From Ruminococcaceae bacterium UBA2857 (GTDB lineage: Bacteria > Bacillota > Clostridia > Oscillospirales > Acutalibacteraceae), in NCBI GenBank assembly GCA_002350705.1, contig DEFH01000022.1:45205-64577 (forward strand): 19,373 nt of DNA, read 5' to 3'. This document shows, piece after piece, positions 5,595 through 13,923 of the stretch (positions are counted from its first letter, which is position 1; each line of letters starts with the position of its first letter). The translations under genes and the position numbers were made by a program. The notes beneath the pieces were generated by a model, which had not been told where the DNA came from, did not search any database, and saw nothing but the letters and a program-made list of their open reading frames with translations.

Positions 5595-6368
5595 ATGAAA
5601 AAGAAAATTGTTCTATACATATTGACTGCACTGTTGGCTGTCGGCTTTGCGGGCTGTTCCGAAACGACCGATAACAAAGTTTCTCGGGAGACTCCTTCCG
5701 AAACCGTCAAACAGGAAGAATCTTCTACCATAAAAGCTCTCTATATCACTCCCGACAGCTGTACCATAAAGGTGGGAGAAAGAAGAAACTTTATGGTTCA
5801 GTCTGACAAGGGAACGGAAGATGTGACGGACTTTTTATGGACCTCTGATGACAATAGCATTGCTACCGTTGATTTCAGCGGAAATCTCATCGGAAGAGGT
5901 GAGGGGGACTGTATCATTACCGTGACCTCTAAAAATCAGGCAGGTGTGAATGCCAAAGTTATGGTAAAAGTAAAGCCCGAAGAACAAAGTTCCAAGGAAG
6001 AATCCTCGAAAGCGTCTCAGCAGCCTGTACAGGAATCCTCTCAGGTTTCCCTGATTCAAAGAAAGAAAAATATTTTCAGCTATTCCAACTATGAAGATGC
6101 CTACACGGCTTATCAGCTTGTCAGCAACTATCTCACCGAAGAAGACTTATACGGAATGACAAGCGATGATATACAGCTCCTTGTCAATACTTTGTTTGCC
6201 AAGCACGGCTATATCTTCCAGACTACCGAAATTCAGACGTTCTTTGAATCCCAGTATTGGTATCGCAGTATCTCCAACAAAACCAGAAGTGCCGAAGCAG
6301 TGGCAGCCCGTATACAAAAAGTAACCATGGATAATACCAATCTTCAAAATTTACAGGCTTTAGGTTAA
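5595..6368 (+). CDS. Surface lipoprotein with BIG_2 Ig-like and YARHG domains
   Basis: A 257-residue secreted lipoprotein. Residues 1-20 form a signal peptide (KKK, hydrophobic core) ending in a lipobox F-A-G-C with the lipidated cysteine at 21. A Ser/Glu-rich linker (22-46) leads to a bacterial Ig-like group 2 domain (about 47-127; ITPDSCTIKVGE, WTSDDNSIATVDFSGNLIGRGEG). A second low-complexity Ser/Glu/Gln linker (128-152) leads to a YARHG domain (about 165-255) with FAKHGYIFQTTEIQTFF and W-Y near 222-223. YARHG domains are extracellular and common in Clostridia; their ligand is unknown, and a wall- or peptide-binding role is only suspected. GGAGG lies eight bases before the ATG. It shares a transcript with the small membrane protein downstream. 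Confidence 0.92.
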   Translation: MKKKIVLYILTALLAVGFAGCSETTDNKVSRETPSETVKQEESSTIKALYITPDSCTIKVGERRNFMVQSDKGTEDVTDFLWTSDDNSIATVDFSGNLIGRGEGDCIITVTSKNQAGVNAKVMVKVKPEEQSSKEESSKASQQPVQESSQVSLIQRKKNIFSYSNYEDAYTAYQLVSNYLTEEDLYGMTSDDIQLLVNTLFAKHGYIFQTTEIQTFFESQYWYRSISNKTRSAEAVAARIQKVTMDNTNLQNLQALG

Positions 6369-6401
6369 ATCATATATTGAATTGAAAAGGAGATGTTGAA
6401 A

Positions 6402-6917
6402 ATGCCCGTCTTATTTGAAAGCAAATATATAAGATCAAGGGAGCTTTTTAAAGAGATTTTCTTTTATTACAACTTCAGACGATTTCCACGAATTGTATTG
6501 CTGGTCATCATGGGGGTTCTGCTTGCGGTGAATCTCTTCTTTGCGTTTATCCTGCCGTCACAGGACAATGACCTCAATATAGCCGGCTGTATTGTAGCAG
6601 TAATATTCTTTTTGGCTTATTTCGTGAACTATCAGTTGCTTATCAGGCTTTGTCTGAAAAGGGAAAAAGAAATTTCTTCCCAGTCCTCTGTGACATACAC
6701 CTCCTGCGTGACAGAAAAATCTTTGATTCACTCTTCTTCCTCAGGTTCACGTATCGAAATAGACCTGTCTAAAATCAGAAAGGCCTTTCAGACAGAAAAT
6801 TATATCCTTCTGATGTCTGAGGCAAGGCTCATGTACAGTTTCAATAAAAATGACTTCACTGTGGGAAATGTGGAAGATTTTCTGCAGTTCCTCCGCTCCA
6901 AAGGTTATAAAATCTAA
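6402..6917 (+). CDS. YcxB-like two-helix membrane protein
   Basis: A 171-residue protein with a short cytoplasmic N-terminus, two transmembrane helices (about 31-51, RIVLLVIMGVLLAVNLFFAF; and 60-80, IAGCIVAVIFFLAYFVNYQLL), and a C-terminal soluble domain (about 95-171). The SVTYTSCVTEKSLIHSSSSGSRIEIDLSKIRKAF...YILLM pattern matches the YcxB C-terminal PH-like fold. The ATG at 6402 is preferred: the ATG at 6393 overlaps the GGAG ribosome site. It follows the lipoprotein by 33 bases without a new promoter. YcxB proteins have no firm function. Confidence is good for the topology and moderate for the family. Confidence 0.82.
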   Translation: MPVLFESKYIRSRELFKEIFFYYNFRRFPRIVLLVIMGVLLAVNLFFAFILPSQDNDLNIAGCIVAVIFFLAYFVNYQLLIRLCLKREKEISSQSSVTYTSCVTEKSLIHSSSSGSRIEIDLSKIRKAFQTENYILLMSEARLMYSFNKNDFTVGNVEDFLQFLRSKGYKI

Positions 6918-6926
6918 AAAAAATCA

Positions 6927-6956
6927 GCACTGCCAAAGATTTTTCTTTGACAGTGC
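6927..6956. terminator. Bidirectional terminator between convergent operons
   Basis: A 13-bp stem (GCACTGCCAAAGA with TCTTTGACAGTGC, one mismatch or G-U pair) around a four-base loop. It is followed by a T-rich run on the plus strand (6959-6965) and by an A8 run read as U8 on the minus strand (6916-6923). It lies between the YcxB-like stop (6917) and the glycosyltransferase stop (6964), ending both operons. Confidence 0.9.
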
Positions 6957-6963
6957 CTTATTT

Positions 6964-8823
6964 TTACTCCATTTTCAGATACTTCTTCCAGAAGGCTTCT
7001 GTTTTGAGTGTTTTAGCAGCTTCCTGATACTGCTTTTCAATTTTGTCCTTGTTTTTATGATAATAGTTCAGCACTCTGTTGCGACGCTTGACAAGCTGTT
7101 TATAACGCTTTTTGTCACGTTTCCGCAGATAAGCCGTATGGTCAAACGGACTGACAACCAGAATCTCTTTGGCAAGATACTGCTTGGCAGGATCATCAAA
7201 CCAGTCATACGCTGTCACAGCGATTCTGTCTTTCAGCATAAAGTTCGGCAGTCTGTGACCGTTGCGTGTCTTATGATAGACGGCTGTCTGAAATTTTGTC
7301 AGAGGGGTGTCTGCCATTCTGTAAATCGAATCAAAATCAACAGGGATATGCGGATATTCCGATGCAACAGGTTTCATCACTTCATTTTTCTTGGCATGGG
7401 CTTTCATGATAGCCTCGCCCTGCGGTTCATACAGAAATTCCGGTCCGTTGCAGAATTCCTCAATGGCATCCAGCAGCAATTCACAGTTATTATAGGAAAG
7501 GCGTTTCAGTTCTTTCCAGAAAAATCCGTCGATACGCTCCATAAAGTCAATGCCCTGACAAATGCCGCTCATTGCCTGAATAATCAGACTGTTTCTATGA
7601 ACCATGTACAGCTCCAGATTGGCATTGAATTTGTTGGCAAAGCCCTTATGCCAAATACAGATACCGTTCAGGGACAAAAATTCCGCATTGTTGGCAAGAC
7701 TGAACTCTACGTCGTCGCCTCTGATAAAGAGCGGTATCGGCAAATGGCTTCTGTCAATTTTCTTGACAGGAATACAGCAGTACCACCAGCCTGCATAGGA
7801 ATTCTTGTGATATTTGAAATCCTCGTCATTTTCGAGAACGTGATCCCACTGTTCCAGATACATATCATGCTTGTTCGGACCATAGGAACCGTCATCATGC
7901 ACATAACCGACATCTTCATGCTGTGTGTCCATTCTCTCATAGAACAGCATCGCACCGCTGACAAATCTCTCATCATACTCTTTCTTGACCAGTGCCAGCA
8001 AAGAGTATGTTCTGATAAAGCTTTCCGGCAATACGATGACATCATCATCCATCAACAGTACATGAGTAGGATTGTATTCGGTATCATTGATACTTTCAAT
8101 CATGCCTCTTGTATAACCGCCCGAACCGCCTACGTTGGCATTGGGAGAATAATGTACATATTCACTGATCATGCTTTCAGAGTCAAGTACTTTACCGCCA
8201 TCGTTATCAATGATTCTGACACGGATATGGTCTTTGGCAGGTTCATCCGTATAGAAAAGCTCCCTTTCCAGAATCTTGATATTGCTGGTGATATAGTCTT
8301 CTTTTTTGAAAGTAACCGTGACAATGGAAATTCTGACATCATTGATTTTGCTGTCGTCAACAATGGTTGACCAGTAGCCCGAATAGAAACAGAAATCCTC
8401 GTGATTGTCATCACCCGAATCATAGACATCTATCTGAAAACCCACCGTTGTGGCACGGATATTTCTGGGTACAAACAGGGAAATTTCTGTTTTTTCCTTG
8501 AGGTCGTATTCTCTGGCAGGATAAAATTCTTTCAGAATTTCGGCTCCGTCATGGTAATGTCCGAACATGGTAATTTTAAATTTGCCCTTGCAGACAAGAT
8601 TCAGTTCAATATCTCCGGCATTGGTATATTTTTTCCATTTGCCGACAGAAAAGCTGTTGAAGTACGTGAAGAACTCCACAAAATCTCCTGCTTTGAGTGT
8701 AAAAGCCGACTTGATTTTGTTGTACTGAAACTCATCTCCACGGTACATCATTCCGATATGGTCTTCAAGATACTTGTTGCTTTTCAGAATAATATTTTGC
8801 AGCTTAAACTTTACGTTACTCAT
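6964..8823 (-). CDS. GlfT2-like galactofuranosyltransferase (GT2, GT-A fold)
   Basis: A 619-residue glycosyltransferase. The N-terminal ~160 residues form a beta-rich domain. The GT-A domain starts at DVRISIVTVTFKKEDY (162-177). It contains the metal-binding DDD at 259-261 (HVLLMDDDVIVL), WW at 346-347, RGDDVEF at 368-374 and WHKGF at 391-395. The C-terminal part is helical, ending in a Lys-rich tail. Motif order and even residue numbers closely follow mycobacterial GlfT2, which polymerises galactofuranose from UDP-Galf: there Asp-x-Asp plus His bind Mn2+ and the second Asp of the later DD is the base (from memory). All these residues are present, so activity is expected. It is probably peripheral on the cytoplasmic membrane. 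The start ATG follows a GAGGG site and lies 24 bases from the preceding pyruvyl transferase stop. No UDP-galactopyranose mutase gene is visible, so donor identity is inferred from the family. Confidence 0.9.
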   Translation of the reverse strand: MSNVKFKLQNIILKSNKYLEDHIGMMYRGDEFQYNKIKSAFTLKAGDFVEFFTYFNSFSVGKWKKYTNAGDIELNLVCKGKFKITMFGHYHDGAEILKEFYPAREYDLKEKTEISLFVPRNIRATTVGFQIDVYDSGDDNHEDFCFYSGYWSTIVDDSKINDVRISIVTVTFKKEDYITSNIKILERELFYTDEPAKDHIRVRIIDNDGGKVLDSESMISEYVHYSPNANVGGSGGYTRGMIESINDTEYNPTHVLLMDDDVIVLPESFIRTYSLLALVKKEYDERFVSGAMLFYERMDTQHEDVGYVHDDGSYGPNKHDMYLEQWDHVLENDEDFKYHKNSYAGWWYCCIPVKKIDRSHLPIPLFIRGDDVEFSLANNAEFLSLNGICIWHKGFANKFNANLELYMVHRNSLIIQAMSGICQGIDFMERIDGFFWKELKRLSYNNCELLLDAIEEFCNGPEFLYEPQGEAIMKAHAKKNEVMKPVASEYPHIPVDFDSIYRMADTPLTKFQTAVYHKTRNGHRLPNFMLKDRIAVTAYDWFDDPAKQYLAKEILVVSPFDHTAYLRKRDKKRYKQLVKRRNRVLNYYHKNKDKIEKQYQEAAKTLKTEAFWKKYLKME

Positions 8824-8847
8824 TTCTCAAATCCCTCTCACAATAGT

Positions 8848-9957
8848 TTATGACAGATAGTTTTTCAGCCAGTTTGCCGATTCTTCACGCAATTCTTCCA
8901 GTGCTTTGTTGACTTTGCCGTAGCGTATCGGCATTCTGAAAAGATATTCCTTTACCCTGAAATCGTCCTCTGCAAGTACCATTCTTTCATCAATTCCCAG
9001 TGAATAGAGTGTGGCATACACCTGTCTTGTACAGGGATCCGTCTCCGAACCCATGAACACAAACGGCTTATTGAACAACACCGCAAGACACACCGCATTG
9101 AAATCATCTGTCATCACAAACTCGGAATGAATGATATAATAAAGCCAGTCTTCCACCGTGCGATTGGGAGAACACTCCAATCCAAGCTTGACGCTTGATT
9201 TTTCAAAATTTCCCAAATCCACAAAATTCCTCATCGGACCGGAAGATTTTTCAGCCAGAATCTCATTTCCACGCAGAACCAGTTCTTTTTTACGAAGCGT
9301 AACATTTTTGATATAGGAAACAACAAAGCTGTCTGTTGTTTCGGCACGTTTCGCATAAGCATTTTCCGCTGCCTTTTCAAACACGCTCTTGTCACACATC
9401 AGAATCGGACTCAATACAACTTTCGGTTCAATGCCCAACTGCTGTCCCATGATTTCAGCATCATTGTAGTCTCCGACAGAGATTCCGGCAAACTGTTTCA
9501 GATAGTGGATACAGAGTTTTTTCTCCTCGCCGTAAGGTCCCGTATAATCTCCGCCAAAACCTGTCGCATAGGATATCTTCTTCTTGCTGTCGGAAACGCT
9601 TTCAAAATAGTAATGGAAATTTGCCTCCCTGCCGCAGAGAGCATAGCTCCACAAAGGATGAGAACCTGCTATATACACATTGCTGTCATTTTCAATTTTC
9701 ATAAAATCGTCGGAACTGTAGCAAACGGGAGCTACCTGACAGTTTTTATAGATAAAAGAGCCTGCCGCACTTTGGGAATCAGTATCTTTGTCTGTCCAGA
9801 AACGGAAAGGCTTGTTCAGAAGCAGGGCATCATAGCCGCAGCTTTCCACTGTCTTTGCCAGGGCAAACGCTGACAGAACACTGCCGTAATCCGGCATAAA
9901 CCACAGCGTATCAAGTGCCGCCTGTTTTTTCAGACTTTGATTTTTTTCTTTACTCAT
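8848..9957 (-). CDS. Degenerate polysaccharide pyruvyl transferase-like protein
   Basis: A 369-residue protein of the polysaccharide pyruvyl transferase fold (two Rossmann-like halves). The N-terminal P-D-Y-G-S and the C-terminal NWLKNYL signature match the other PSPT domains of this operon, as do KKISYATGFGGDY and the VEDWLYYIIHSEFVMTD strand. The two family hallmarks are altered: GSDQLWN reads GSHPLWS (98-104), and the TDSxH motif reads TDDFN (283-287), losing the catalytic histidine. It is therefore likely not a pyruvyl transferase in its own right but a structural or regulatory subunit, or an enzyme with new chemistry. The ATG at 9957 is chosen: a TTG three codons upstream lies one base from the AGGAGG site. 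It is 28 bases downstream of the giant fusion gene. Confidence 0.85.
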   Translation of the reverse strand: MSKEKNQSLKKQAALDTLWFMPDYGSVLSAFALAKTVESCGYDALLLNKPFRFWTDKDTDSQSAAGSFIYKNCQVAPVCYSSDDFMKIENDSNVYIAGSHPLWSYALCGREANFHYYFESVSDSKKKISYATGFGGDYTGPYGEEKKLCIHYLKQFAGISVGDYNDAEIMGQQLGIEPKVVLSPILMCDKSVFEKAAENAYAKRAETTDSFVVSYIKNVTLRKKELVLRGNEILAEKSSGPMRNFVDLGNFEKSSVKLGLECSPNRTVEDWLYYIIHSEFVMTDDFNAVCLAVLFNKPFVFMGSETDPCTRQVYATLYSLGIDERMVLAEDDFRVKEYLFRMPIRYGKVNKALEELREESANWLKNYLS

Positions 9958-9984
9958 TCTTGACAATCCTCCTCAACGACTGTA

Positions 9985-12900
9985 TCACACGAATATTTCA
10001 AAAATTACCGGCTGTTCGGTATCACCGAAAAATTCCGCAATATTGCCGTCAAATTCCTCTTTGTTGTGTGAAGAAATGTATTTGAAGCCGATAGCTTTTG
10101 TGAAAGCCTCGACAACATTCATTTTATGAGGGATAATATTGTTTTCCCCGAACTTCTTGACAGCACTCGCACCGCCGTCATTCAGCAGCATGATATGCAC
10201 ATTCTTTCTGATTTCTGAAACGCACAGGGCATTGATATCTTTAATGAAATCATTTTCATCAATAATCAGATAGCTTTCCCTGCCGTCAGCGGCTGCCTGT
10301 CCCAGAAATGCCGAGATTGCTCCGAAACCTCCGTTTGCCTTTGTAACGGCAAACACAGAAATACTCGGTTTCAAAGCAAAACGATTGAGATAATCCATCG
10401 CCTTGCCTGTGCCGACATTCACAACGGCACCGTCAGGCATTCCGATCACAGCTCTTTCGACAGCGTACAGCTTGGAATAATGTCCTGTATGGGGCGGAAC
10501 ACATCTGTCACATTCATCTTTCCACAGGCTGTAATAAGTGTTATTATTTACCGCATCGCCTGCAAATCTGACAAACTTTCTGAAAAATGTTCCCGGCGAA
10601 CATTCAAACAAACGGAGAATATTGTGATAGGTATCAACTACTTCACCGTTTTCCGATACATTCCAGTGACCGACTGCCATTCCCCTGGACATCAGCTTTT
10701 TGACAATTTTGTCACCGAAGGAGCTTTGTCCTCCGACAGTAATCACCGCATCTGCCCACAGGGTATCGCAGAAATCTCCGTCGCTGAGACTGCTGATGAC
10801 ATCATTCGGCACCAAGGCTCTCTCACAGTTGAGATTGGACAGGGCATCCTTAATGATCACACAGTTGTATTTTTTGGAGAACTCATTCACCGCTTCTTCT
10901 TCCTGCTTGGAAAGAGGCTTATTCTGTCCGTAAATGACAAGAATTTTTTTGATTTGTTTGAGTCTGTCGGCTCTTGCCTTCCAGACAGCGTCACCGCTCA
11001 GAGTGGTTACTTTGTCTATCACCTTTTTGTTGACAAGAGAAAGGTCTTCATTATTGAGAGACTGGTCAATATTGCTTTCTATGGGAATATTGATATGCAC
11101 CGGTCCTCTTGCATGGTGGTCAAGCTCCAGAATCGCATCACAAATATCTCTTCGGAGCTTCCACTGTGACAAATCATCAAACTGTGTTGTCAAAGTCACA
11201 CTCTTTTTCACAGCGTCACCGAAAACATCTCTCTGCGGCAATATCACATTATCTCCCTGTCCGGCACAGCAGGAACGGTCAGCCGTGATTGCCAGTATCG
11301 GCAAATGCTGACTTTTCGCCTCACGCAATGCGGCAAGGTTCTCTGTTGCCGCCGAACCCGAACCACAGCAAAGCACCACTCGCCTGTTGAGTCTCTGCGA
11401 TACACCCAACGCATAATAGCCTGCACTTCTCTCATCCTCCACTGTATATACCCTGAAAAACGGATCGGAAGAAAACAGTCTGATAAGATTGATATTTTCC
11501 TTGCTCGGAGAAATCACGACGTTATTAATACCGTAGGTTTTGACATATTCCACAACGGTTTTGCATCTGTTGAAATCATTGGAAAGCTGTGTATTCTGTT
11601 CCTCGGAAAGTGCAATTCTCTTGACAGGCTCTTTTTTCTTTTCGAGAACATTTTTTAGCCAGTTATAAGAATCCTCTCGGATTTTGTTCAGTTTTTCATA
11701 CGGCACGCCGTAATCACAGCCGTCAAACAAAGCATATTGTTCATTGATACACTCTGCCGATTCAAATAATCTGTATCTCAGATCAATCGGTTCCAACAGG
11801 GAAAGGAATCTTTCCGCACCACGCTTGCTGTTCATCAGTGTGACAAACGGCTTTTTGAAGATGATTGAGAAAATCGTTCCGTGAAAACTGTCCGTAAATA
11901 CACCGCTTGCATGGCTGTAATACCACATCCACTCATACAGATCGACATCTTTCTTGACCTCTACATTGCCCGTGCCTGTCAGTCCGAGACGGTCTTTGTT
12001 GATTTCCCAATTTTTAGGCGGTTCATCCAGCATGACAATGACTTTCATATTTTTGTCAACGGAAAGCTGTTCGAGTCTGTGACCGATTTCCTGATTCGGA
12101 TCGAGAACATACGCCAATATATACGGCTCATTTTCCTCTAACTTTGCCATATTGACAAGCGTTTCATAATCGGAAATATCACACAAAAATGTCGGATCGC
12201 ATACCTGCACCACATCTTTTACGCCAAAGCTGTTCTGACAGATATCCAAAGACAGCTTGTCTCTGACGGAAACACCGTCAAAGCGTTTCAGATTGGCAGA
12301 GCTGACCTTCTTTTCTTCCTCGGTGCCCTTGTAAGGCTTGCCGAAAGAAGTTCCGTAGGCGATTTTTTTGGTATTGTCATCCACAAAGCCCAGAAAATAC
12401 ATTTGTTTATACGGTCTGCTCAGACCGACGTTCCAAAGCTGGTCGGAGCCTACCAGAAATCCTCTGCATTCCTTGTTCAGTTCAAACAGTTTGCTCAGAC
12501 GTTTCTTTTGACTGATCTTATAGAATACATTGGCGATATTATAGGGATGGGACTTATTCAGGATAATTTCATGGTCGGGTTTCAAAGGATTCTCTATCAT
12601 CAGTACGGAATAGCCCATTTTGACAACAGTCTGATGCAGGGCATAATAAGTCGCCATACTTCCGTAGTTTCTGCCGAACCACAAGCCGATGATTCCCAGA
12701 TCATATTTCTTGTCTTCATTTGCGATTTCAGGTAACAACGGTTCCACTTCCTTTTTAGGCATTTTGGGAATACTTACAACATTGACCATCTGCTCGATCG
12801 GACATGAAAGGGCATTTTTTAGCCATTCCAGACTTCTTTGTCTTTCATGTGCCATAATTTCATCAACTCTTGCATAATTGACAGGCTGTTGTATGACCTC

Positions 12901-13875
12901 ATTATTAATAATTTCAGACGGTTCATTGACAATTCTGTTGTTGCACTCGAAAATATTGCCGAGCGAACGGAATCGAGAAAAACCTCTGTCAACGTTGCCG
13001 ATTGCCATAAAATTTTTCTTAAAAATCAGCGAGAAACACACTCCGTGACAGGAATCTGTCACAATATACTCCGCATGGCTCAGATAATACAGCCAGTCCT
13101 CTACCTGTAAATTTTCAACACAGTTGTCCAGACCGAGATTTCTTCTGTTCTCGTCAAAACGCCACAGACTGCCGTCAAGCAGGTTAATGATTTTCATACC
13201 TCCCAGCTTTTCGGAAATATGCAGCAGAGCGTCCCTGACTTCGGGAGACGGATCCAGAGTGTACGCAGCGATAAACGGTTCTGTTTCGTTTCTCTGCGAT
13301 TGTTCGATAAGAGGTTTATATACTTCTTCGGGATCAACCAGAAACACCGGATTCAATACTCTCTGCACCTCAACGCCGTACATATCACGGCATATCCTCA
13401 CACCGTCAGCCTCTCTTACGGCAATCGCATTGAAACGACGCATATATCCGGCAATTTCGACTCTCTGTTCGGGAGAAGCAAAATCAATTTCATGTCCGAA
13501 AGAGGTAGCGTATGCAATTTTTCTTTTGGTATCGTCGGCAAAGTCCAGATAAAACGCTTTGCCGAAATTCTGGCTGATACCATAGTTCCAGAGCTGATCG
13601 GAACCCAACAAAAAGCAATCACATACTTCATTCAGCTTTTTCAGATCACTCAGCGAATAAATATCGCTGATATTGTAATGTTCTCTGGCAAACCGTCTTG
13701 AATGGGTGTCGGAGTGTTCAATATCGGTTTTTCCGTCTCTGTTGAGGGGCTTGTCTATCATAAGGACAGATTTTCCCAGCGACGTTACCGCACGATTCAA
13801 CGCATAATATGTCATCATGGTACCGTAATTACAGCCCTGCCATACGCCTACTATGCCGACATCGTATTTTTCCAT
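9985..13875 (-). CDS. Tandem pyruvyl transferase x2 fused to a MenD-like thiamine-diphosphate enzyme
   Basis: One uninterrupted 1296-residue protein with three enzymes. PSPT-1 (about 3-357) has NYGT, GSDQLWN at 91-97 and TDSCH at 273-277 (H277). PSPT-2 (about 390-745) has NYGS, GSDQLWN at 476-482 and TDSFHG ending at H665. Both end in a WLKN signature. PSPTs move pyruvate from phosphoenolpyruvate to sugars as a ketal. The third part (about 765-1296) resembles MenD: catalytic Glu in DERSAGYYALG (E815), CGSGSAATENL, ITADRS, and a C-terminal ThDP/Mg site DEND...LNDGG (E1207, N1232). The canonical G-D of that site is replaced by D-E, and the MenD SPGSR substrate loop reads SPSKE. The ATG at 13875, ten bases after AGGAGG, is preferred over a TTG two codons earlier. 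No other menaquinone genes are present. Presumed cytoplasmic, acting on nucleotide sugars or lipid-linked glycan. The domain calls are strong; the joint function is unknown. Confidence 0.9.
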   Translation of the reverse strand: MEKYDVGIVGVWQGCNYGTMMTYYALNRAVTSLGKSVLMIDKPLNRDGKTDIEHSDTHSRRFAREHYNISDIYSLSDLKKLNEVCDCFLLGSDQLWNYGISQNFGKAFYLDFADDTKRKIAYATSFGHEIDFASPEQRVEIAGYMRRFNAIAVREADGVRICRDMYGVEVQRVLNPVFLVDPEEVYKPLIEQSQRNETEPFIAAYTLDPSPEVRDALLHISEKLGGMKIINLLDGSLWRFDENRRNLGLDNCVENLQVEDWLYYLSHAEYIVTDSCHGVCFSLIFKKNFMAIGNVDRGFSRFRSLGNIFECNNRIVNEPSEIINNEVIQQPVNYARVDEIMAHERQRSLEWLKNALSCPIEQMVNVVSIPKMPKKEVEPLLPEIANEDKKYDLGIIGLWFGRNYGSMATYYALHQTVVKMGYSVLMIENPLKPDHEIILNKSHPYNIANVFYKISQKKRLSKLFELNKECRGFLVGSDQLWNVGLSRPYKQMYFLGFVDDNTKKIAYGTSFGKPYKGTEEEKKVSSANLKRFDGVSVRDKLSLDICQNSFGVKDVVQVCDPTFLCDISDYETLVNMAKLEENEPYILAYVLDPNQEIGHRLEQLSVDKNMKVIVMLDEPPKNWEINKDRLGLTGTGNVEVKKDVDLYEWMWYYSHASGVFTDSFHGTIFSIIFKKPFVTLMNSKRGAERFLSLLEPIDLRYRLFESAECINEQYALFDGCDYGVPYEKLNKIREDSYNWLKNVLEKKKEPVKRIALSEEQNTQLSNDFNRCKTVVEYVKTYGINNVVISPSKENINLIRLFSSDPFFRVYTVEDERSAGYYALGVSQRLNRRVVLCCGSGSAATENLAALREAKSQHLPILAITADRSCCAGQGDNVILPQRDVFGDAVKKSVTLTTQFDDLSQWKLRRDICDAILELDHHARGPVHINIPIESNIDQSLNNEDLSLVNKKVIDKVTTLSGDAVWKARADRLKQIKKILVIYGQNKPLSKQEEEAVNEFSKKYNCVIIKDALSNLNCERALVPNDVISSLSDGDFCDTLWADAVITVGGQSSFGDKIVKKLMSRGMAVGHWNVSENGEVVDTYHNILRLFECSPGTFFRKFVRFAGDAVNNNTYYSLWKDECDRCVPPHTGHYSKLYAVERAVIGMPDGAVVNVGTGKAMDYLNRFALKPSISVFAVTKANGGFGAISAFLGQAAADGRESYLIIDENDFIKDINALCVSEIRKNVHIMLLNDGGASAVKKFGENNIIPHKMNVVEAFTKAIGFKYISSHNKEEFDGNIAEFFGDTEQPVIFEIFV

Positions 13876-13923
13876 AAGCAATTATCCTCCTCTTTCTTTC
13901 ACTTATTTATGATAGGAGCCATT

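Noticed and set aside
6850..8370. A 506-codon open frame on the plus strand opposite the GlfT2-like gene
   Set aside because: It reads as a low-complexity, His/Phe/Ile-rich translation without domain character, has no ribosome site, and overlaps a gene with clear catalytic motifs. It is a codon-bias shadow.
10480..11169. Open frames on the plus strand opposite the giant fusion (also 13219-14277 and 15220-15738)
   Set aside because: No start signals or recognisable motifs; the minus-strand proteins are unmistakable.
9985..13875. Misassembly or stop-codon readthrough joining separate genes
   Set aside because: The frame is open throughout, linker regions (about 358-389 and 746-765) are Lys/Pro/Glu-rich as expected for domain linkers, and no internal ribosome site with start codon stands out at the joins.
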